A DNA stretch of 23,161 nt from assembly GCA_903882825.1 (NCBI GenBank), contig CAIRYL010000121.1, positions 1-23,161 on the forward strand, written 5' to 3'. A program made the position numbers and the translations under genes. How positions within the stretch are numbered: position 1 is the first letter of the stretch; each line of letters starts with the position of its first letter. The stretch is from an uncultured Candidatus Peregrinibacteria bacterium (lineage in GTDB: Bacteria; Patescibacteriota; Gracilibacteria; CAIRYL01). The notes under the pieces are model-generated. The model saw only the letters and a program-made list of their open reading frames with translations. It searched no databases and had not been told where the DNA came from. Positions 1 to 8,272 of the stretch are shown piece after piece.

Positions 1-2
1 AA

Positions 3-3000
3 ATTCAAACAGAAATTAGGAAATTTTTGACTGAAAAAGAAGAAATTATTGATATTGGCATTCGTAAATTACAGGAAATAAAAGCATTAATACTCAGCAA
101 AGACGAAACGATGTTAATAAAAAAAATCAAAGATTTTTATAGTTATACAGAAGAATTAAGGGCTTTTCTTAAAAAATATTATGAGCTTACTGAATCGAGT
201 CTATGCCACTCTTTACAATATTTAAGAGAAGAATATGAAGAAGATTTGTCGTTTCCAGAATTAGAAAAAAAGAAAAATTTAAAAACCCTTTTGAAAGAAT
301 ATTTCAAAAAATTCTCTCTCAAAAAGAAAGTACCGAAATATGAACCAATGCCGAAAAAAAAAGAATCAGAGGAAAACAGAAAAGAAAATGCAAAAAGACA
401 AAAAGTACGAGATGTTCTCTTTGCTCCATTATATGCACTAAGAGAAGATGCAATTCCCTCTTTGGAATGGTGTTCAGAAGTTTTTGAAAGGATAGAACTA
501 AATGAACTTCATATCTCAGGTGATGCGGGGATGGGAAAAACTCATATTTCTTTTAATATTTATGAAGACCTAATCAGAAATCAAAAGAGACCTGCAATTT
601 TTATTTTTGCAAAAGATATTAGCAGTGAGCAATCTTTAGAAAGTCAGCTAAAAGATAATTTCGGCATTCCGACAGGCTGGTTATTTGATGAGTTTTTAGA
701 AGCTTTGGAAGTTTGTGCGAGAAATAGTAAAACAAAAATTCCAATTATTATTGATGGACTCAATGAGTCCACTTATTGGAATTTGGTATGGAAAAATGGA
801 ATAGATAACTTAATCATAAAGATTAAACAGAAATATCCTCATCTTGTTCTTATTACGACATATCGTACTTCCTACGAAGAACAATTGTTCCCTGATGGAT
901 ATTTTGATTATAAACAGAATGAAAATTTTTGGAAAATAAAAGAAATAACGAAGGGTTTTGAAAGTCTAACATGGGATGCAATTGGAAGCTATTTCAAATT
1001 CTATAAAATAGAGCTGAAAAATCATTCAGATGTAATTGGTTATTTTCAACACCCTCTCCATTTAAAAATTTTTTGTGAAACCAAGAACCTAGAGAGAAAA
1101 AAAGATATTACTGTTTCTTTTCAAAATGAAGATTTGTTTGAAGTTTTTGATGAGTACATAAAAAAGAGCAATAAGAACATTACCGACTTTTTAAAAGGTA
1201 TTGATTCAAGATATAACGATGGTTTTACGGAAAAAAAGTTATTGGAACTTTCTAGATATCTTTGGAAAAGCAATTCAAGAGGAATGCCAATTTCAGAGAA
1301 ATTATTCACCGATGAAGAATTGAGGATTTTTGAAGGAGAGAACCTCCTCATTTTTAGAGATTGGAATGGGCGTGGAGGTAAAGAAGAAATTCAATTTACT
1401 TACGATTTACTGGGAGGATATTTTATATCCAAATACCTCGTTGATAAATATGAAGAATCTTATCCCTTGGTAAGTAACGACTCAAAGAACTATTTCTCAC
1501 GATTCCTAAAAATTGGATTAGATTTTTTTCTTCCAGAAAGTGCCACAAAGTTTTTGGGGGATATTTTCTCAAAAATAAATAAAGTGTTAGGTTCTAAAAA
1601 ACCATTACGCAGATTTGCAAAGTCGAGAGAATTTAAGGAAAAGCTGTTGGATAATGAAGCCGAACACCCTTTATACAATGATATTCTTCGAAGTTTATGT
1701 ATCCTTTTTATAAAAAGAGAAAGACTGTTTCTCTTTGATATACTCGGGAAAAATCATAGAGCCAAAGAATGTTCAACTAAATCGCTGTTTGAAATAAATG
1801 CTCAGCACATCAAAGAAAATGAAAGTCATGTAAAGCAATTTTTGGAGACGGAATTTATTAAAGCAAAAAATAAAGATTCTCTTTTTAAATTAGTGAAATA
1901 TGTAGAATTTGATGAGAATCATCCATTAAACTTTGGATTTTTCTCAGATTTACTGAAAAAACTGCCAATGTATGAAAGAGATTTATCTTGGACGGAATAT
2001 ATAAGAAGTAATAATTTGCGACATGAACACTCATATTTTTCAAATTTTGTAAGTTCTTTTGAAAATGCGTGTAAAGAAAAAGTTTTATCAAGTAGGGGGC
2101 ATATTGCCGCTCAAAAAGTAATGTGGGTATTAACAACAAGCATTAGGAAATTGAGAGATGAGGCAACAAGAGCTCTCTATTACTATTCACGAAAAAACCC
2201 AGAAAAATTTCTAAAACTCCTTCAATATTCTTTCGAAATAAATGACCCCTATGTTCCTGAAAGAATGCTTTCTGTAGCTTATGGATTGGCAATGGCAAGG
2301 CAAAATGATTTTAAAGATGCATCTTATCGAGATGAATGGTTACCAAAATACGGAAGGATTATTTTCGATGGTTTTTTTGCTAAAAATGCTCAACACGCTA
2401 CTACTCACATCTTAGCGAGAGATTATGCAAAAAGAACCATTGATATAGCACTTTTGCATTGTCCTGACTTACTCACAGATGATGAAAAGAATTTAATCCA
2501 ATACCCTCTTGAGGTGTATCCTCACAAAATTTGGGGTGAAAGTGAAGATAAGAATGAAAAAGAATATAGAGAAGGAAATGCCCCTCTTCACATGGATTTT
2601 GAAAATTACACAATTGGACACCTTATAAAGGGACGAAACAACTATGATAGCCAGCATAGCGAGTACAAAACAGTTTTATCCCAAATTTATTGGAGAATTT
2701 ATGATTTGGGATATTCTTTGGAAATGTTCTGGGAAATTGATAAGGATATAGCAAAAGAGAGAAATTATCATCGCAACGAAAATACTGGGAAAATTGACCG
2801 TTATGGAAAGAAATATTCATGGATAGCATTTTATGAAATGGCTGGATACAGAAACGATTTAGGGCTTTTTAATGGTTGGGAAGATGAAGCTGATTTTCGG
2901 ATTTCGGATGCTGATATTGACCCCAGTTTTCCCGTTGAATTGAGACAATATAACTTGTTTGAAGAATTAGGCGTTAAGAGCTTAATATCACATTCTTCAA

Positions 3001-3788
3001 AAGATTGGATTACAAATGACGAAGATTTAGATTTCAAGAAATACTTACAGCTCAAGAGTCGTTTGGGTCTTAAAGATGAATATGAGTGGATTTTATTAAA
3101 AGGTAGTATTTCTCAAAAGGAGACAATGGTGGAAACGAGAGAAATACATACTGCCATTAGTGCTGTTTTCGTAGATGAAAATAATCTCAAGGCTATCAAA
3201 AAACTTGTAGGTAATTGGAATGATTACAGTTTTGAATACCCAAGAATTCAAGAAGATTATTACATCTTTGAAGGAGAAATTCCTTGGTGTAGCTTAATGC
3301 CAGAAGACTATTCTCAAGAAATCAGTATTTCATATAATTACCGTGATGTTGCAAAAACAAGACAAGATTTGAAGATTTTAAATAACGGACGAGACCTAAA
3401 CAAAGAGGACGTTAATGCACTCACTGAAACAGAGAATGATACTCTAGAAATAGAGATGGAAACAACAGTTTTTGAAAACTCTTGGGAAAGCTACCACAGC
3501 GAAATTGTTCCCAGCGGACAAACTCAGTCTCCATCGAAAAAAATTTGCCAAAAATTTGGATTATTTTTATCTCCACAAAGCTCAGAATTGTATGACAAAA
3601 GTGGAGACTTGGTATCAACAGGATTTAAGCACGGAGAAGGATATAACAACACTTCGACCTTTACTTATATTCGAAAAGATTATTTGGAAAAATACCTGAA
3701 AGAGAAAAATTTAACATTACTATGGCTTCAACGGAGTGAAAAAACAGAGGGGCATGATTACAAAGCACATTATAAAATTCTTTTGTAA
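3..3788 (+). CDS. NACHT/STAND-type P-loop NTPase, large, 5' end cut by window (candidate antiviral Avs-like protein)
   Basis: The frame is open to the left edge, so the N terminus lies outside the window. Numbering from the TTG at 27, residues 1-160 are charged and helical. A Walker A (GDAGMGKT) lies near 165-172, a NACHT-style Walker B (PIIIDGLNE) near 239-247 and a sensor-like TTYR near 277-280. A helical segment with the NACHT-like pattern HPLHLKIFCE follows near 343-352. The remaining 900 residues are helical and repeat-like, without a motif I can name. This order (effector, STAND NTPase, long sensor-like C terminus) is that of Avs and other bacterial NLR-like defence proteins, which oligomerise when they bind a phage product. 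The defence role is inferred from architecture, and the effector domain, if there is one, is not visible. No partner gene is seen on the right; the gene ends about 70 bp from tRNA-Gln. The STAND fold is fairly sure, the family is not. Confidence 0.8.
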   Translation: MQTEIRKFLTEKEEIIDIGIRKLQEIKALILSKDETMLIKKIKDFYSYTEELRAFLKKYYELTESSLCHSLQYLREEYEEDLSFPELEKKKNLKTLLKEYFKKFSLKKKVPKYEPMPKKKESEENRKENAKRQKVRDVLFAPLYALREDAIPSLEWCSEVFERIELNELHISGDAGMGKTHISFNIYEDLIRNQKRPAIFIFAKDISSEQSLESQLKDNFGIPTGWLFDEFLEALEVCARNSKTKIPIIIDGLNESTYWNLVWKNGIDNLIIKIKQKYPHLVLITTYRTSYEEQLFPDGYFDYKQNENFWKIKEITKGFESLTWDAIGSYFKFYKIELKNHSDVIGYFQHPLHLKIFCETKNLERKKDITVSFQNEDLFEVFDEYIKKSNKNITDFLKGIDSRYNDGFTEKKLLELSRYLWKSNSRGMPISEKLFTDEELRIFEGENLLIFRDWNGRGGKEEIQFTYDLLGGYFISKYLVDKYEESYPLVSNDSKNYFSRFLKIGLDFFLPESATKFLGDIFSKINKVLGSKKPLRRFAKSREFKEKLLDNEAEHPLYNDILRSLCILFIKRERLFLFDILGKNHRAKECSTKSLFEINAQHIKENESHVKQFLETEFIKAKNKDSLFKLVKYVEFDENHPLNFGFFSDLLKKLPMYERDLSWTEYIRSNNLRHEHSYFSNFVSSFENACKEKVLSSRGHIAAQKVMWVLTTSIRKLRDEATRALYYYSRKNPEKFLKLLQYSFEINDPYVPERMLSVAYGLAMARQNDFKDASYRDEWLPKYGRIIFDGFFAKNAQHATTHILARDYAKRTIDIALLHCPDLLTDDEKNLIQYPLEVYPHKIWGESEDKNEKEYREGNAPLHMDFENYTIGHLIKGRNNYDSQHSEYKTVLSQIYWRIYDLGYSLEMFWEIDKDIAKERNYHRNENTGKIDRYGKKYSWIAFYEMAGYRNDLGLFNGWEDEADFRISDADIDPSFPVELRQYNLFEELGVKSLISHSSKDWITNDEDLDFKKYLQLKSRLGLKDEYEWILLKGSISQKETMVETREIHTAISAVFVDENNLKAIKKLVGNWNDYSFEYPRIQEDYYIFEGEIPWCSLMPEDYSQEISISYNYRDVAKTRQDLKILNNGRDLNKEDVNALTETENDTLEIEMETTVFENSWESYHSEIVPSGQTQSPSKKICQKFGLFLSPQSSELYDKSGDLVSTGFKHGEGYNNTSTFTYIRKDYLEKYLKEKNLTLLWLQRSEKTEGHDYKAHYKILL

Positions 3789-3860
3789 TTATACTGTCCA
3801 CCCTTCCATCCTCATCGTTATAATAGATTTTCCCTCAATAATTAGGCGATGTGTTCTATT

Positions 3861-3935
3861 TGGCTCGGGAGGAAGGATTCGAACCTTCGAATGACGGAGT
3901 CAGAGTCCGTTGCCTTACCACTTGGCGACTCCCGA
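3861..3935 (-). tRNA. tRNA-Gln (anticodon CUG), CCA encoded
   Basis: Read on the minus strand, the 7-bp acceptor arms TCGGGAG and CTCCCGA pair perfectly. The D arm closes with GCC/GGC. The anticodon stem ACGGA/TCCGT encloses the loop CTCTGAC, giving anticodon CTG for codon CAG. The T arm is GAAGG-TTCGAAT-CCTTC. The discriminator base is G and a 3' CCA is encoded. U1-A72 and G73 are known glutamine identity features and the whole closely resembles bacterial tRNA-Gln. It lies 56 bp downstream of carB on the same strand and may be cut from that transcript. A 7-bp inverted repeat (TGTGTTC at 3850-3856, GAACACA at 3934-3940) flanks it. Confidence 0.95.
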
Positions 3936-3991
3936 ACACAGGGAAAAGATACCATTTTTTTATAAATTGGGTAGAGTTTTTATAAAAATAT

Positions 3992-5557
3992 TTAAAATTT
4001 CCGCTCTAAAAACTCATTCCAAGAAGAAATGGGTAAATCTTTTGCGGATCGAAATTTCTCCAGTGATTTTACCAATAATCTTGCAATTTGAAGATTGGTA
4101 ACCAAAGGAATATTTCCATCAATAGAAGCTCTTCTAATTTTGTATCCAAAGGTTTTATTTTCATGGGCGAAATGACGAGGAACGTTAATAACCAGGTCAC
4201 TTTTTTGAATTTTTTGAACCACTTCTGCTTCTGTGCAATGATCGGTTTGAATTCCATTTTCTTCTAAAATTTCTGCAGTTCCTTCGGTAGCAGTAATATG
4301 GTATCCCATTTCGGTAAGAGTTCGGGCAGATTCTAAAAAAAGCACTTTATCTTCCACTCGTCCAATAGAAAGAAAAATATTTTTTTTGGGGATTCGAAAT
4401 CCGGTGGAAAGCATCGCTTTTAAAAATGCTTCTTCTAAATTTTCCCCAAAACACGCCACTTCTCCGGTAGAAGACATTTCTACCGAAAGCACAGGATCGG
4501 CACCACGAAGACGAGAAAACGAAAATTGTGGAGCTTTTACGGCAACATAATCTAAATCAAGCGTATGATATTTTTTAGTACGCTCTTCTTTCGATTCAAT
4601 ATCACCCAGGGCTGCCTTCATGGCGATTTCTATAAAATTATGCCCCGTTACTTTTGAAACAAATGGAAAACTTCGTGATGCTCGAAGATTGAGTTCTATT
4701 ACTTTAATTTCATTATTTTTTGCAAGGAATTGAATATTAAAAGGACCAGTAATTTCTAAATGCTTTGCGAGTGTTTTCGCAATATCTTTTACTCGACGAA
4801 TGGTTTCGAGATACGTTTTTTGGGGAGGAAGTACTACCGTGGCATCACCCGAATGCACTCCTGCGTTTTCTACGTGTTCGGAAATAGCATAAATAAGAAT
4901 TTCCCCTTTTCCCGCTACGGCATCTATTTCAATTTCCCGTGCACCTACTTCAAATTTTGAAAGCACCACCGGAGCTTCAGAAGAAATTTTCACTGCTTTC
5001 CCTAAATAATTTTCTAGTTCTTCTGGACTTCTGGCAACCGCCATTGCAGCCCCCGAAAGCACATACGAAGGACGCACCAGTACTGGATACCCAACCGTAT
5101 TTGCAAAATTTTCAATATCCTCTACTTTCGCAAATTCCATCCATTTTGGCTGATCAATTCCAAGCGTATCGAGCAGAGCAGAAAATACATGACGAGATTC
5201 CGCTCTATCAATATTTTTTGTATCGGTTCCGAGTACACGCACACCGGCTTCACCTAATTTTTTCGCAAGATTATTTGGAATTTGTCCTCCTGTAAACAAC
5301 ACCACTCCTTCTGGATTTTCGGCTTCGTAAATATCTAAAACGCGTTCGAGTGAGAGTTCATCAAAATATAATTTGTTACAAGTATCATAATCGGTAGAAA
5401 CCGTTTCTGGATTATAATTAATCATAATGGTTTCGTATCCGGCATTGGATAGAGTTTTAACGGCATTTACACATCCCCAGTCAAATTCGACAGATGAACC
5501 AATGCAATACGGACCAGATCCGAGTACAATGGCTTTTTTAAGAGGAATAGAAGGCAT
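3992..5557 (-). CDS. carB: Carbamoyl-phosphate synthase large chain, C-terminal half only (carbamate-kinase-like domain plus MGS-like domain)
   Basis: CarB (about 1070 aa) makes carbamoyl phosphate for pyrimidines and arginine. Its N-terminal half forms carboxyphosphate/carbamate, and its C-terminal half phosphorylates carbamate. This 521-aa protein starts at the second half: a pre-ATP-grasp segment (VLGSGPYCIGSSVEFDWG), then PETVSTDYDT, ATP-grasp (LVRPSYVLSGAAM, SEHVENAGVHSGDAT, IELNLRASRSFPFVSK) and STGEVACFGE. An MGS-like regulatory domain at about 400-505 (TEGTAEIL, LVINVPR, IRRASIDGNIPLVTN) follows. ATG at 5557 follows a TATAAT box and no coding sequence for the first half lies upstream, so this looks like a naturally split or reduced gene, not a broken end. 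The wording SSVEFDW and GGQIPNNLA is, from memory, that of Bacteroidetes and animal CAD enzymes and not of E. coli CarB. No carA is in the window. Without the other half, the function is uncertain. Confidence 0.9.
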   Translation of the reverse strand: MPSIPLKKAIVLGSGPYCIGSSVEFDWGCVNAVKTLSNAGYETIMINYNPETVSTDYDTCNKLYFDELSLERVLDIYEAENPEGVVLFTGGQIPNNLAKKLGEAGVRVLGTDTKNIDRAESRHVFSALLDTLGIDQPKWMEFAKVEDIENFANTVGYPVLVRPSYVLSGAAMAVARSPEELENYLGKAVKISSEAPVVLSKFEVGAREIEIDAVAGKGEILIYAISEHVENAGVHSGDATVVLPPQKTYLETIRRVKDIAKTLAKHLEITGPFNIQFLAKNNEIKVIELNLRASRSFPFVSKVTGHNFIEIAMKAALGDIESKEERTKKYHTLDLDYVAVKAPQFSFSRLRGADPVLSVEMSSTGEVACFGENLEEAFLKAMLSTGFRIPKKNIFLSIGRVEDKVLFLESARTLTEMGYHITATEGTAEILEENGIQTDHCTEAEVVQKIQKSDLVINVPRHFAHENKTFGYKIRRASIDGNIPLVTNLQIARLLVKSLEKFRSAKDLPISSWNEFLERKF

Positions 5558-5580
5558 ACGTACAAAATAAGGGCAAACCT

Positions 5581-5608
5581 ATTATAAAGTTCTGAAACAA
5601 AAAAGCAA
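5581..5608 (-). promoter_or_regulatory. Putative sigma70-type promoter of carB
   Basis: On the minus strand a perfect TATAAT occupies 5586-5581. A poor -35 (TTGCTT, 5608-5603) lies 16 bp upstream. Transcription would start near 5574, leaving a leader of about 17 nt before the carB ATG with no Shine-Dalgarno sequence. It lies back to back with the plus-strand promoter at 5615. Confidence 0.5.
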
Positions 5609-5614
5609 AAAAGT

Positions 5615-5643
5615 TTGACAAACAATAATAAAAAGCAAAAAAT
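5615..5643 (+). promoter_or_regulatory. Putative promoter of the 5665 gene
   Basis: A consensus TTGACA (5615-5620) is followed after 17 bp by AAAAAT (5638-5643), a four-of-six match to TATAAT. The expected start near 5650 leaves about 15 nt of leader. The string GTTTGACAAA recurs at 20326 and 21605, also in front of unknown proteins. Confidence 0.5.
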
Positions 5644-5664
5644 AGGAACCAAAATTTTAAAAAT

Positions 5665-6060
5665 ATGGCAAGTAGATATAAGAACTTCCCTATTATTTTA
5701 GAAAGTAAAAGCACCTTGGGAACTGGGCATACTGTAACTCTTCAACGTGCTCTCGCACTCACTCTGCGCGAATGTATACAGGCAAAACAGGTTTTTGTAG
5801 CCATTCCAGGAGAATCGGATCGTTATTTAGGCGCAGTGTGTGATACGTCTGATAAAAATAGCCACCAAGCGAGTTTACAACAGGAAAGAGATAGATTACG
5901 AAAACAGGAAAAAATTGAGAAAAATATTAAGGAGAGGATTGCATTATTTAGAAAAATTTTTGAGATAGATAAAATATTACGAGCATGTGAAACCTGTGCG
6001 CTATGCCAAGAAAATGCTCGTAATGCGTTAGCAGCGGTAGGAATACGAGAAATTTCATAA
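5665..6060 (+). CDS. Unknown 131-aa protein with central coiled coil and C-terminal cysteines
   Basis: I do not recognise a family. The protein has a mixed N-terminal 60 residues, a strongly charged helical stretch at about 70-110 (many K, E, R and Q, likely coiled coil), and a cysteine cluster CETCALC near 112-118, preceding a short tail. C-x2-C-x2-C could bind a metal but is too small to name. There is no signal peptide or membrane segment. A promoter-like TTGACA sits just upstream and the next unknown gene begins 52 bp downstream on the same strand, so the two may be cotranscribed. That the ORF is real is supported by the promoter and by the clean ATG about 15 nt after the expected transcript start. 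Confidence 0.6.
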   Translation: MASRYKNFPIILESKSTLGTGHTVTLQRALALTLRECIQAKQVFVAIPGESDRYLGAVCDTSDKNSHQASLQQERDRLRKQEKIEKNIKERIALFRKIFEIDKILRACETCALCQENARNALAAVGIREIS

Positions 6061-6112
6061 GTTTTTTAAAAGGGAAAAGAGAGGATAGGCGTTTTATTTT
6101 TTCTTTTGATAT

Positions 6113-6535
6113 ATGAACCTGGAAGGATACGCCCACGACGAATATCACAGCATACCACCAGCAACCATCCCCACTACCCGAGCGGAATGGTGTTTGTTGT
6201 TACAACAGCAAAAAAATGCTTTAGTTGCTCTAGATAAACAAATACAACACAACAGAGATACCGGTGATTTTGGAAACACATTCGACCTAGCCCAAATGAG
6301 ACTAAACCTCACTCAAGAAATAGGACACACACAAGCTCAAATAGGCACACCCCCCGATCCAGAAAAAGTGCCATCAGTCTCAGCCCCGATATTGCAGGAT
6401 ATCCAAAAACTTATAGATATCGGATCTGCAAGAGTTTCTGGAGGTTTACATACTTTTAAAGTGCAATCATTAGCATCAATAAGAATGGTACAAGAATGGA
6501 TTACAAAAAACATACCCATTCATGCCCATCATTAA
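6113..6535 (+). CDS. Unknown 140-aa soluble protein
   Basis: No family is recognised. The N-terminal 30 residues are rich in Pro, Thr and His. A helix rich in Gln and Leu follows at about 28-75 (LLLQQQKNALVALDKQI), then a Pro-rich break (GTPPDPEKVP) and a last helical part ending in His-Ala-His-His. No signal peptide or transmembrane segment is seen. The helical middle suggests a small oligomeric or scaffold-like protein, which is only a guess. It follows the 5665 gene on the same strand and ends 7 bp before the convergent folate gene stop. No Shine-Dalgarno sequence lies at the proper distance; a purine-rich stretch lies about 30 nt upstream. Confidence 0.6.
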   Translation: MNLEGYAHDEYHSIPPATIPTTRAEWCLLLQQQKNALVALDKQIQHNRDTGDFGNTFDLAQMRLNLTQEIGHTQAQIGTPPDPEKVPSVSAPILQDIQKLIDIGSARVSGGLHTFKVQSLASIRMVQEWITKNIPIHAHH

Positions 6536-6542
6536 AAAAATA

Positions 6543-7106
6543 TTATATTTTCAAAAAGCCGTTTTCGGTTATTATTCCTGCCAATGGAACATCATGGAAG
6601 GTGGAAGGAATTTTTGGAAATACAAAAGATGAAAATATTACACCAATGGCAAGAGCGTTTGTGCGGATTAAAAATCTATCAAAAAATCCTTTTCCATAGC
6701 CTAATCTGTTTCCACGCTGGTCTATCGCGAGCGCAGGAACCAATATCATATCAATATTTTCTGGTGCTACATGGCAAACCTCTATTTCAGGTGGCTCTAA
6801 AATTCCAAAATTTCCAGGAATAAGATCTGTAATCGAAGATACCGAAAACGCTTCTAATATCCCCAATGGAACAGACATTACTCGCGGAAAACAAAGAGTT
6901 TTGTTCTGCATATATTTTTCTGCGAGAGGAAGAATATCAGGTTCCTGATGATGAGGTGCAAAAAAAAGTACGGTATGAGCATTTTTAAAAATATGAAAAT
7001 TTTGAATATTCTCTATAATACGTTCCGATTTTTGAGAAACCTCTTCTGTGCTCATTTTTGATCGCAAATCCATTATTTTTTTTCGGAGGATTTCTTTTTC
7101 GTACAC
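6543..7106 (-). CDS. 5-formyltetrahydrofolate cyclo-ligase (5,10-methenyl-THF synthetase)
   Basis: This enzyme uses ATP to convert 5-formyl-THF to 5,10-methenyl-THF and so recycles a storage or inhibitory folate in the cytoplasm. The 187-aa length is normal. The family hallmarks are present: an N-terminal basic helix (EILRKKIMDLRSKM), PRV near 74-76, GNFGILEPP near 98-106, and the ATP/phosphate-binding signature RLGYGKGFFDRFL near 134-146. The start is a GTG (7106-7104); an ATG two bases upstream is out of frame. The gene is convergent with the unknown gene at 6113 and divergent from the glycosyltransferase at 7197, so it is probably a single-gene unit. In E. coli the gene is known as ygfA/fau. 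Confidence 0.93.
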   Translation of the reverse strand: MYEKEILRKKIMDLRSKMSTEEVSQKSERIIENIQNFHIFKNAHTVLFFAPHHQEPDILPLAEKYMQNKTLCFPRVMSVPLGILEAFSVSSITDLIPGNFGILEPPEIEVCHVAPENIDMILVPALAIDQRGNRLGYGKGFFDRFLIRTNALAIGVIFSSFVFPKIPSTFHDVPLAGIITENGFLKI

Positions 7107-7196
7107 ATATTTTTATAAAAACAATGTTCAGTGTATCACTGTGGTACATATTTTTGGTATGCTTCTGTATGAGTATTTTTTATTCTTTTTAAAAAA

Positions 7197-8270
7197 ATGC
7201 AGACTCCACTCGTAAGTATTGGTATAGTACTGTATAACGGAGAAGAATATTTTCCATATTTTTTTTCGAGTCTTCTTTCTCAAACATACCAAAATTTTGA
7301 ACTGCTCATACAAGACCAAAGCCCCAATGGAAATGCCCAAAAATATATTCAAAAATACCTTCCAGAAGTACAAAATGATGCACGGGTGCGTATTGATACC
7401 GGAGAAAATGTATGGCATTCGGGAGGTCATAATGCCTGTATTTCCCGCATGAAAGGGGCATATTACCTGTGCGCTAGTTATGACATGTGGTATAGCAATA
7501 ATTTTTTACAAAATTTAGTAACAGAAATGGAAAAACCACAAAACGCATTATTTGGAAGCGCTACCGGAAAATTATACCAATGGAATTTTGAAGAAGAAAA
7601 ATGTTCAAAACCTTCTTTCTTTCAAAAAACACCACCACTCGGACGTACCAATAGCATAGATTCGTGTGGGATTGGGGTTTCTTCATTTCACCATTTTTTT
7701 GATATTGGACAAGGAACAGAAGATAACGGTCAATATCATCTCCAAGAAATTTTTGGAGCATCAGGAGCGTTGGCACTATACCGAAAAACAGCACTCCAAA
7801 AAATAATTTTCCGAAATGGCGAAACAGAAGAATATTTTGACACCCTTCTCCACTACAAAAACGATATTGATATTTCTTATCGCCTTCAATGGGCAAAAGA
7901 AAAATGCCTTTTTATTCCTTCTGCAACGGTATGGCATCATCGACACATTGCTCGCCAAAACGGAGAAAATGGATTTTTACAAAAATTTTTCAAAAATGAG
8001 TCTTTAAAACCATTGTGGGTGAAAAAATCCTCTTTTTTTGGACATCTGGTTCTTCTTTTTAAAAATGTATGGCAACGAGGATTTTCTTTCCCTACGGTCT
8101 TTTTAGGAGGTGTGTATGTTTTTATTTCTAATATTTTTTTATTGTGTACCGCTCCTTCAGTACTATTAGAATGGAAAAATATCCGCAAAAATTGGGATAT
8201 TCTTCGTAAAAAACGAAACGCTATGGTGTGTATACAAACCCCAGAAGCAATAGAATCTTTTTTTGTATAA
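7197..8270 (+). CDS. Family 2 glycosyltransferase with C-terminal membrane segment
   Basis: GT2 enzymes transfer sugars from nucleotide-sugars to growing cell-surface glycans on the cytoplasmic face of the membrane. The N terminus has the GT-A opening (PLVSIGIVLYNGEEYF), then LSQTYQNFELLIQDQS and the acceptor-side GGHNACISRMKGAYYL. The usual DxD position reads ASYDMW, with one Asp (D96), a departure from the common NPD/DAD. Further on come SGALALYRKTAL and NDIDISYRLQW, matching the ED-x-D-LS-R catalytic motif with N in place of E. A hydrophobic helix near 290-315 (VFLGGVYVFISNIFLL) would anchor it. The next GT2 starts 2 bp after its stop, so the pair is translationally coupled. The acceptor and sugar cannot be read from sequence. 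Confidence 0.88.
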   Translation: MQTPLVSIGIVLYNGEEYFPYFFSSLLSQTYQNFELLIQDQSPNGNAQKYIQKYLPEVQNDARVRIDTGENVWHSGGHNACISRMKGAYYLCASYDMWYSNNFLQNLVTEMEKPQNALFGSATGKLYQWNFEEEKCSKPSFFQKTPPLGRTNSIDSCGIGVSSFHHFFDIGQGTEDNGQYHLQEIFGASGALALYRKTALQKIIFRNGETEEYFDTLLHYKNDIDISYRLQWAKEKCLFIPSATVWHHRHIARQNGENGFLQKFFKNESLKPLWVKKSSFFGHLVLLFKNVWQRGFSFPTVFLGGVYVFISNIFLLCTAPSVLLEWKNIRKNWDILRKKRNAMVCIQTPEAIESFFV

Positions 8271-8272
8271 TT

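Noticed and set aside
3819..3824. TATAAT as a plus-strand promoter
   Set aside because: It would only transcribe antisense to tRNA-Gln and carB, and no -35 was found; probably chance in AT-rich spacer.
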